Assembly: GCA_027482725.1 (NCBI GenBank)
Contig: JAIXVT010000195.1
Span: 1-10,359, forward strand
DNA length: 10,359 nucleotides
Source of the DNA: Pseudomonadota bacterium
GTDB taxonomy: Bacteria > Bdellovibrionota > UBA1018 > CAIMNF01
Direction: 5' to 3'
Part shown: positions 1 to 5,458 of the stretch, piece after piece
How the letters are laid out: every line of letters starts with the position of its first letter
How positions within the stretch are numbered: the stretch's first letter is position 1
Made by a program: the position numbers and the translations under genes
Notes under the pieces: model-generated
What the model was told of the DNA's origin: nothing
Databases searched by the model: none
Seen by the model: only the letters and a program-made list of their open reading frames with translations

Positions 1-105
1 AATTTGAAACAATTCAGGGCAGTTGCGACCCGTTACGACAAGCTTGCCCGTAACTTCATGGGCATGTTGACCATGGCTTCCATCATGATTTGGGCGCGAC
101 TTTGA
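1..105 (+). CDS. IS5-family transposase, C-terminal fragment (partial at window edge)
   Basis: The first 34 codons read to a TGA stop at 103-105 and contain the segments FRAVATRYDKLARNF and MASIMIWARL. This is the characteristic C-terminal end of IS5-family (IS427/IS5-type) DDE transposases, where an F-R-x-[IV]-A-T-R-Y-D-K-L-A-R-N-F stretch follows the catalytic Glu region. The enzyme cuts and joins the ends of its own insertion sequence. Only the tail lies in the window, so the catalytic DDE residues are not visible. I cannot tell whether the element is intact or whether the transposase is made from one or two frames. The reading frame is open from base 1. Confidence 0.88.
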   Translation, partial: NLKQFRAVATRYDKLARNFMGMLTMASIMIWARL

Positions 106-117
106 AAACAGGCCCTA
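1..117 (+). mobile_element. Right end of an IS5-family insertion sequence
   Basis: The transposase stop codon (103-105) is followed within about 10 bp by the stop codon of an opposing host gene. The element must therefore terminate around 114-117. Read on the minus strand, the edge begins GGGCCTGTTTTCAAAG, which looks like an IS427-type terminal inverted repeat; this is inferred, because the left end is outside the window. A short target duplication such as TA or TAA would fall at 116-118. Confidence 0.6.
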
Positions 118-1314
118 ATGTAATGTTAATTTCCCATTCTTTGGATCAATAATTAACCTGAGATCAAAGGCTTTGCTTGCTCGCTGATCGCCGACCATGT
201 AATCGGTAGTCTCACGGAGCTCAAGGGCGCCGGACACTTTTAGGGACTCTTTACGGGTATCAATAGCCCCGTTATATGCATTATTGGCCGTGGAATCAGT
301 TTTGGTTATGGGTTGCATCTGATTGGGCCTTTTGTCTAGCTTCAACCATCGGCCCAGTTCGGTAGCAATGCCGTCTCCAATAAACAGCACAGCTTTGTCT
401 TTGTCTTTGTAAAGCTCGAATCTTTCCGCTGAAACGGGTGACTTTTTTGACTCGTCTTGAATATCAACGCGCTTGTTGTCTTTACGGCCTTCTTCGCCCT
501 TTAAAACAACAATGTTTTTATAGGTATGTTGCTTAAGTCCTGACCGTGCAGTATCGGAGTCAAAGTCAACGCGTGTCCCAGGAGCTGAATCTAGTTTTTC
601 ACGTTGGCGTGCAGTTAGTTTATTCCCCACAAAATACCCATACTTGTCGGCGTAGATGTAGCAGGCGTAACGACTTGTCGTAACGGTTTCCCCTTTCTCA
701 TCCTTCTTTGGCTGTATCGTATTTTCAGTAATTACAGCGTAATCATTAGGAACCGTCATGATGGGTTTTTTAATTTCAAGACACGTGACGTGTTCCCCTT
801 TTTTGATTTGGGCTTGAGCCTTTGCTTGAAAAGCGGGAAGAGTGTGCCTTTGTAGTCTTCCATCTTTATCATCCTTGCGTTTTCTCTCAGAAGTTAGAAA
901 ATCACTCGAACCGTAATTGACGGTGACTTCTTCGGCAATGGGTGTGCCTGATAGGTTTTCGTATAAATTCTTTGCGGCTTGGCCGGTGAACTCAATCTCA
1001 TAGGTTTGTCCATCGGATAGGAGTCGGCCATGCAAGTCGTTAAAGGCATGCGAGTTGTGGACGGTATACGGAGTCTTTGCAGAATCAGATGGGGTTGCGT
1101 CATGAGTATGCGGCTCTTTTTTGAAGCAGGCACGACCGATACAGTCTGCCCGGCTCGATTTACGCACTTGCTCCCCACAATCGGTACAATTTTGGTTGTA
1201 ATAAAGCTGGGCCTTAGAGGAGTTCATTCCAATAAAAGTAACCCCTATTGCAAGACTGACATTCTTGAGGCTGTGCTTAATTTGAGAACTGTGCATAAAT
1301 TTTAAGAATCTCAT
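115..1314 (-). CDS. Secreted cysteine-motif protein of unknown function
   Basis: I do not recognise this 399-residue protein. It begins with a basic stretch and a hydrophobic segment (about residues 16-30, VSLAIGVTFIG core) ending in S-K-A before Gln36. This fits a Sec signal peptide with signal peptidase I cleavage and no lipobox, so export to the periplasm or beyond is likely. The mature N-terminus carries C43-x2-C46-x11-C58-x4-C63, which could form disulfides or bind a metal. The rest is hydrophilic and rich in Lys, Asp and Glu, with beta-type segments and no enzyme motif that I know. The ATG is supported by GGAG five bases upstream; an in-frame Met7 is a weaker alternative. The gene looks AT-richer than its neighbours by eye. 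Its TAG stop lies exactly at the IS border, so the C-terminus may be truncated or altered by the insertion. Confidence 0.75.
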   Translation of the reverse strand: MRFLKFMHSSQIKHSLKNVSLAIGVTFIGMNSSKAQLYYNQNCTDCGEQVRKSSRADCIGRACFKKEPHTHDATPSDSAKTPYTVHNSHAFNDLHGRLLSDGQTYEIEFTGQAAKNLYENLSGTPIAEEVTVNYGSSDFLTSERKRKDDKDGRLQRHTLPAFQAKAQAQIKKGEHVTCLEIKKPIMTVPNDYAVITENTIQPKKDEKGETVTTSRYACYIYADKYGYFVGNKLTARQREKLDSAPGTRVDFDSDTARSGLKQHTYKNIVVLKGEEGRKDNKRVDIQDESKKSPVSAERFELYKDKDKAVLFIGDGIATELGRWLKLDKRPNQMQPITKTDSTANNAYNGAIDTRKESLKVSGALELRETTDYMVGDQRASKAFDLRLIIDPKNGKLTLH

Positions 1315-1341
1315 ACTAACTCCATTAAATAAAATCTGTAT

Positions 1342-1370
1342 AATAAATAGATTAGCACAACGCGTACCAA
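1342..1370 (-). promoter_or_regulatory. Candidate promoter of the secreted-protein gene
   Basis: On the minus strand TTGGTA (1365-1370) is followed after 17 bp by TTTATT (1342-1347). The better -10-like hexamer TATTAT (1340-1345) sits at a 19-bp spacing. The site lies 26-56 bp upstream of the ATG at 1314, in an AT-rich stretch, and is followed by a good GGAG ribosome-binding site. The matches are only moderate. Confidence 0.35.
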
Positions 1371-1435
1371 AAAAGCCACGGCTCTGGGCCTAGTATTTTT
1401 GGGGCAACACTAGGAAAAAAACTCCATGATTACAG

Positions 1436-1470
1436 CTCTTGTTGGGGTTCCTTTAAACAAAACACAAGAG
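1436..1470. repeat. 7-bp inverted repeat downstream of the amidase gene
   Basis: CTCTTGT and ACAAGAG are perfect complements separated by 21 bases. They lie 47-81 bp beyond the amidase stop codon on the minus strand. The hairpin could protect or end the amidase transcript, but it is AT-rich and has no U-tract directly after it. Confidence 0.4.
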
Positions 1471-1516
1471 TATTTGAATATGTGCTTTGTTCGGGGCGTA
1501 GCCACCTGTCCACGTT

Positions 1517-2953
1517 TTAGTCACCCCGCACCCAGCTCTCCAAACCGGCCACAATCCCAGCCACCACCTGCTGGAGGCGGGGTGAGGTCCGATAAGGCAC
1601 CCCATTGTAAATAAATTCGGTTGATAAATCCGCCAGTCGGTAAAACTCGTTCATGTGGTCGTAGTGTAAGGCCTCGATGTAGGATACCGCGCCGTGGCTG
1701 TGCATTCGGGTCAATGCCAGGTTCCTTGCATAAACTCCCGGCTCAATGCGGACTCCGGATAAAAATTCGGGGGTATTGAGCAGGGGAAGTCCCAGACTTT
1801 GGCTCAGCCCCCGGACCACCGCCCGCGACAACCGCACCGATCCTTCGAAAAAACCAGAACGAAAAGCATGTTGCAACGCCCAGCCCCGAGACCACGCTGA
1901 TCCGAGTTCTGAAAAACGAAACCCCCCAGGCACATACGCCTCGATATCATTGTTCCGATTCTGGAGCGCATAGTTATCGCTGGCATCGAAATGAATAATC
2001 AGGGTGATATCGGGCCGAAACGCCGTTATCTGTTCACTACGTGCCTCCAAGTCCGTACCACGAATAAATTGGGATCGTGGGTCGGGATTCAGCGCGGTTT
2101 GGACTCGCGGTAAAGCCCGCACTTGCATCAGCCATCCCGATGTTGCGTCTATTGTGGGCACCAAAAATCCAAGCACGGCATCATACAGTGTGCGCGACGC
2201 AAAGCGCAGGGGCGATTCACCCATCACAAAGGTTCCTACCGGCCGATCCGTTTCTCGGGTCAGGAACACCGATGCCCCGCGTGCACGCAACGCTTGCGAC
2301 AATTCGAGCGCAACTAAACGATTCATGTGTCCTTCGCTGACCCGCACCCCCCCGACTTGGACAAACTTTCCCGTGTGGGGTTCCCACTCGGCCGATTCCA
2401 TATGTCCGGGATCAATGGCAACTCTCAACTGCGCCCATGTTTTTCTGTTTAAAATTACTGATGAATGGGCAACGCGCCCACGTTTTGACAAACTCCCCAA
2501 AGCAAAAACTTCCCGATCTCCTGAGAGGTCATTTTTTTTCAGGGTAAGCGTTTGCGCGCCCAACAAAAAAAACCGCCGCAAAACTTGGTCGGGGTCAATC
2601 CCCTGTAGGGCGTTCATCCCCAGACGAGTTCGGTGTTGTTCCCGTAAAAGCTGCAAAGGACGTTGGTCGTCATCCGCGATCAAATTCAGTTCTCGCTGCA
2701 AAAACCGCATGCGGGATAAGCGTTGCGACCACCTCGTTTTGTTAGGAAATGCGGGTGTCTGGGCTAACCCCGACGGATCAAAAAAATTTTCTGAAAAATA
2801 TTCTCTATCGACGTAGCCGTAAAGATCGTCGTGTTCGCCCGCAAAAGTTAGGCTCCAGGTCGTGCCGATTGCCACGGTGATCACGGAGACGATTTTTTTA
2901 CGAAAGGCTTTGGTATCGAAAATGATCGCCACATCGTGTTGCAAGAGGTTCAT
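1517..2953 (-). CDS. Exported N-acetylmuramoyl-L-alanine amidase (Amidase_3 type)
   Basis: This enzyme should cleave the amide bond between N-acetylmuramic acid and L-alanine in peptidoglycan, in the periplasm, using one zinc ion. Numbered from the chosen start (478 residues), a hydrophobic export segment lies at about 20-37 (VSVITVAIGTTWSLTFAG). A region of about 140 residues of unknown fold follows. The catalytic domain starts near 176 with VAIDPGH (zinc ligand His184). A Glu ligand follows at 207 (VSEGHMN), then the LTRETD strand. His321 in LIIHFDAS is the third ligand, and YIEALHYD near 427 supplies the catalytic Glu. The usual DPGHGG is DPGHMES here. The Glu207-to-His321 interval is longer than usual, suggesting an inserted lid. 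I chose the ATG at 2953 because GGAGAAG sits seven bases upstream; the frame extends to a TTG at 2992, which lies in a tandem repeat and lacks such a site. It is transcribed divergently from the next operon. Confidence 0.87.
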   Translation of the reverse strand: MNLLQHDVAIIFDTKAFRKKIVSVITVAIGTTWSLTFAGEHDDLYGYVDREYFSENFFDPSGLAQTPAFPNKTRWSQRLSRMRFLQRELNLIADDDQRPLQLLREQHRTRLGMNALQGIDPDQVLRRFFLLGAQTLTLKKNDLSGDREVFALGSLSKRGRVAHSSVILNRKTWAQLRVAIDPGHMESAEWEPHTGKFVQVGGVRVSEGHMNRLVALELSQALRARGASVFLTRETDRPVGTFVMGESPLRFASRTLYDAVLGFLVPTIDATSGWLMQVRALPRVQTALNPDPRSQFIRGTDLEARSEQITAFRPDITLIIHFDASDNYALQNRNNDIEAYVPGGFRFSELGSAWSRGWALQHAFRSGFFEGSVRLSRAVVRGLSQSLGLPLLNTPEFLSGVRIEPGVYARNLALTRMHSHGAVSYIEALHYDHMNEFYRLADLSTEFIYNGVPYRTSPRLQQVVAGIVAGLESWVRGD

Positions 2954-2960
2954 TTCTGCG

Positions 2961-2967
2961 CTTCTCC
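2961..2967 (-). promoter_or_regulatory. Ribosome-binding site deciding the amidase start
   Basis: GGAGAAG on the minus strand lies seven bases before the ATG at 2951-2953. It favours this start over the upstream in-frame TTG at 2990-2992, which would add 13 residues. Confidence 0.7.
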
Positions 2968-2975
2968 AAAAATTC

Positions 2976-3003
2976 CAATGCGATAAATTCAATGCGATAA
3001 ATT
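2976..3003. repeat. Perfect 14-bp tandem duplication in a divergent intergenic region
   Basis: CAATGCGATAAATT occurs at 2976-2989 and again, without a gap, at 2990-3003. The repeat lies just upstream of the amidase ribosome-binding site and about 87 bp before the plus-strand operon start. It could be a pair of binding sites for a regulator or a recent slippage duplication. Confidence 0.85.
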
Positions 3004-3089
3004 TAAGTTATTCCTGTTCCGAACGTCTTCAGATCGCCAGATGAGTTTTCATTTGAATCGAACGAGGCTTGAACATTAGGCTGTAACCT

Positions 3090-4286
3090 ATGACGGCGGG
3101 CACGCATCGGTCAATCCACTTTAATGAACGCGTTTTAGAGGTATTGATCGGGGGCACATCCCTCCTCGATGTCCGCGAAGGTATCGCGGGTGCCTATCCC
3201 GATTCAGAATCAATTACGGCGTTTATCGAAGCCTACGGGTACGATCTTTCCGATCCGGTGGAAGCCGGAGAGCTTCACGGCCATAAGCTCGAAGCCATTC
3301 AGTTTATACGGAAGTATTTTTTGAAGCCCGCAAACCCCGAGGGAATAGACGCCGACATCCCTCGAAAAATCGTTGAAAATCCCGATGTGCGGGATTTGTT
3401 TAAGTGGGCATCAGGGCAAGGTGAGTTTCGGCGCTGGTCTTGTGCAATTCTCAGAGTGATGCATATTTTGGCCCATATCGACCGCGACGTCCGCACTCCG
3501 TACTTTGGGGAAATCCAAAATCAAATTTTTGATCGTGTATACCGCTACCTGCATCGAGATGATCAGGGACGATTGTTTTTGCAGCGTGCGTCCGATGATC
3601 CTTATCGGGTCGAATTGGTGGAGTTCCAAGTTAAGCCTAAAAAACCGCGCGAAAGCACATTGATTAAACTTCTGCACAAACCCGAAAGCGTCGCCGAAGA
3701 ACTGTTTGATCGTATCGGAATGCGTTTTATCACCCGAACTCGGTTTGATGCCGTTTGTGTGGTGAGATTTTTGGAAGAGTCTCGCGCGATTGTTGCGGCA
3801 AACATCAAACCTTCGCGCTCACGCAACACGTTGATGGAGATCAAAGAATTCCGCGAATGGATACGCCGGCAAACCGAACAAACCTTTGACCGGATGGTTC
3901 CATCAGATCATCCCGAGATCGAGGCGCTTCCGTTCCCTGAGAGCAAAAATGAAAATCGTCATTCGTCCGATCATTATCGCGCCATTCAATTTACTTGTCG
4001 GCAGTTGATTAAAGTCAAGCAGGCCCTTCCCGATCAGATTCGTGATTTAAAAAAATCTTTAAAAAAAGCGCAAATTGACCCCGAAATTTCTAAGGCGCTA
4101 GATCAGATGGATCTGAAAAACACCCAGCGCGTGGTTCGGTTTTTCTATCCCTTTGAAATCCAGGTGGTCGATCAAAAGAGTTTTGAGTCCAACGAAAAAG
4201 GACGGTCTGCCCACGCCGAGTATAAAAAAGCCCAAGTTAAAGCAGCCATGCACCGCGTATTTGGTGGAGGCTTTGACTCCGCGTGA
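3090..4286 (+). CDS. Divergent RelA/SpoT-fold protein (uncharacterised)
   Basis: This 398-residue protein has no assured function, but its second half matches the RelA/SpoT (p)ppGpp-synthetase fold block by block. Residues 184-193 (KKPRESTLIK) resemble the ATP-binding R-x-K-x3-S-x3-K motif, with Lys185, Ser189 and Lys193 kept and the first Arg replaced by Pro183. FDRIGMRFI (206-214) matches D-L-x-G-x-R with the metal-binding Asp at 207. HYRAIQFT (295-302) matches GYxSxH, with Tyr296 kept and the His replaced by Gln300. FEIQVVDQ (355-362) matches EIQxRT with the catalytic Glu at 356. SAHAEYKK (373-380) matches the AAHWxYK end. The first 180 residues are helical in character and show no HD-hydrolase motif that I can recognise. 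An uncharacterised family of this size (TIGR04552, from memory) exists in former delta-proteobacteria. The ATG has only a weak AGG nine bases upstream. It is the first gene of a coupled operon and overlaps the next by GTGA. Confidence 0.72.
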   Translation: MTAGTHRSIHFNERVLEVLIGGTSLLDVREGIAGAYPDSESITAFIEAYGYDLSDPVEAGELHGHKLEAIQFIRKYFLKPANPEGIDADIPRKIVENPDVRDLFKWASGQGEFRRWSCAILRVMHILAHIDRDVRTPYFGEIQNQIFDRVYRYLHRDDQGRLFLQRASDDPYRVELVEFQVKPKKPRESTLIKLLHKPESVAEELFDRIGMRFITRTRFDAVCVVRFLEESRAIVAANIKPSRSRNTLMEIKEFREWIRRQTEQTFDRMVPSDHPEIEALPFPESKNENRHSSDHYRAIQFTCRQLIKVKQALPDQIRDLKKSLKKAQIDPEISKALDQMDLKNTQRVVRFFYPFEIQVVDQKSFESNEKGRSAHAEYKKAQVKAAMHRVFGGGFDSA

Positions 4287-5458
4287 AACGCGAGGTGGAC
4301 TACGTTTGCATCGGCACGGGGGTTGCCCCGCTCCTTGCCGCAATGAGCCTTCGCCAGCGGGGATACCGAATCGCTGTTTTAAATCCTGAGCGCGATTTTT
4401 TTTTAGAAGATTCCGAAGTCCCGCTTGATTTCCTGAACTTTGAAAACGCCAACAGTGATTTTCAGCGCCGATTCGAAAACAACACGATTGAGCGTGTTTA
4501 TCGCAATTTGAGCCCGTTTTTTCCGGGAGCTTTGGAGCTGCTCAAGACGCCTCAGTTCGTCCTTCCCCCCAAAAAAGGTGCCGGATTTGTAGACGAATCG
4601 GCGCCGTGGGTGCGTGGGCGGCACCGTGTGTGGTTGGCGTTTGAAGGAACGGAAGGCGCCGAGCGTTTGGAGCACTTGTATTTGCGTGCGCTTGATTCCG
4701 GCTGGAAACCCCAGTGGTTGGAGGGTTTGGCCTTGGCCAAGAGATTTCCCGGAGTTTCTTTGCAGGGCATCGATCAACGCATGTCGGGAAAAAAATGGGT
4801 GGGGTTTCAGGGTCCCGTGTTTGGAGATGTCGACGTTGAACGGTTTAGGCGAGGGATTTATCATTTTTTGCGGGAACACCTTGGGGAGCTGTTGATTCAT
4901 GGTGCGCACATTCACCGCATGTCCCAAGGGGAAGTCACGTTTCAAAGCCAAGGTCATCAACCCACGACACTTTCCGTCCAAAAAAAATGTTTGTTTTTTT
5001 GGACCCCCCATTTGGTTCCGTGGATTGAATCCTATTTCGGGCCTCTACCGATTGGCGTTGCAAAAAAACAACTCTGGGAGGAATGGGATGTGATTTCGCG
5101 CGAGCCTGTTCACGCCGACGTGGTTGCTCACTTTGAGCGTATTCGTCTGTGGTCCTACGGCGAAGGTCTACCCCCTGAAACCGGGTGGAATCGGCTCAAA
5201 ATTTTTAGACGCGACAAATCCCCCGATATTTTGGGCGCGCAAGCGTTTCAGGAAATTAAACAGGTATTGATCGATTTTTGCGGATGGAGCCGGTTTTCTG
5301 TTCGGTCGTTTAAAGCGCGAGGGTTGTACCGCTGGGATGATACGCAGGCGCATCAAACCACGCGCGACGGGCTGGATCGGGTGTTGATTCCTGCATCCGA
5401 TGGTCCGCTGCACTGGATTGCGGGAAATATTGAAAGGTCACTGCATGTCCTTGAGTAA
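4283..5458 (+). CDS. Divergent FAD-dependent oxidoreductase (DAO superfamily-like)
   Basis: This 391-residue protein starts with a Rossmann nucleotide-binding segment: VDYVCIGTGVAPLLAAMSLR followed by GYRIAVLN (residues 5-34). This is the beta-alpha-beta dinucleotide fold with G11 and G13, but Pro16 stands where the third Gly of GxGxxG usually lies. The length suits a glycine oxidase or D-amino-acid dehydrogenase small subunit, and the C-terminal WIAGNIERSLHVLE could be the closing FAD-contact segment. The middle (residues 60-330) is not recognisable, so the substrate is unknown. The start is a GTG whose bases overlap the TGA of the upstream gene (GTGA), indicating translational coupling. The next gene, an iron-sulfur oxidoreductase-like protein, overlaps by 14 bp. 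The pairing resembles two-subunit HcnB/HcnC, opine oxidase or hydroxyproline dehydrogenase systems, in which electrons pass from an FAD subunit to an Fe-S/FAD subunit. This role is an inference. Confidence 0.65.
   Translation: MKREVDYVCIGTGVAPLLAAMSLRQRGYRIAVLNPERDFFLEDSEVPLDFLNFENANSDFQRRFENNTIERVYRNLSPFFPGALELLKTPQFVLPPKKGAGFVDESAPWVRGRHRVWLAFEGTEGAERLEHLYLRALDSGWKPQWLEGLALAKRFPGVSLQGIDQRMSGKKWVGFQGPVFGDVDVERFRRGIYHFLREHLGELLIHGAHIHRMSQGEVTFQSQGHQPTTLSVQKKCLFFWTPHLVPWIESYFGPLPIGVAKKQLWEEWDVISREPVHADVVAHFERIRLWSYGEGLPPETGWNRLKIFRRDKSPDILGAQAFQEIKQVLIDFCGWSRFSVRSFKARGLYRWDDTQAHQTTRDGLDRVLIPASDGPLHWIAGNIERSLHVLE
5433..5437 (+). promoter_or_regulatory. Ribosome-binding site deciding the start of the Fe-S protein
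   Basis: AAAGG lies seven bases before the ATG at 5445, inside the last codons of the preceding gene. It supports this start over the ATG at 5400 and fits translational coupling. Confidence 0.5.

Larger units (their letters stand above)
1315..1516. other. Intergenic region with small inverted repeats
   Basis: This 202-bp gap lies between two minus-strand genes. Besides the candidate promoter it holds two inverted repeats. CCTAGT (1389-1394) pairs with ACTAGG (1409-1414) across a 14-base loop and is followed on the plus strand by a run of A. CTCTTGT (1436-1442) pairs with ACAAGAG (1464-1470) across 21 bases. The second could be the transcript end of the amidase gene, but no T-run follows it on the minus strand, so I do not call a terminator. 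No convincing gene was seen here. Confidence 0.5.

Noticed and set aside
1374..1383. AGCC-AC-GGCT palindrome next to an A-run, as a minus-strand terminator
   Set aside because: Only four base pairs with a two-base loop, too small to form a stable terminator despite the six T residues after it on the minus strand.
1426..1614. A 62-codon plus-strand open frame downstream of the amidase
   Set aside because: It overlaps the amidase C-terminus by about 100 bp, has a Pro/Ser-rich antisense-like translation and no ribosome-binding site.
2004..2816. A 270-codon plus-strand open frame opposite the amidase gene
   Set aside because: Its translation is Arg-, Ser- and Cys-rich without domains. The minus strand codes a recognisable amidase with all zinc ligands over the same bases.
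4403..5011. A 202-codon minus-strand open frame opposite the FAD oxidoreductase
   Set aside because: It lies wholly inside a coupled operon gene with a recognisable Rossmann fold, and its translation shows no family features.
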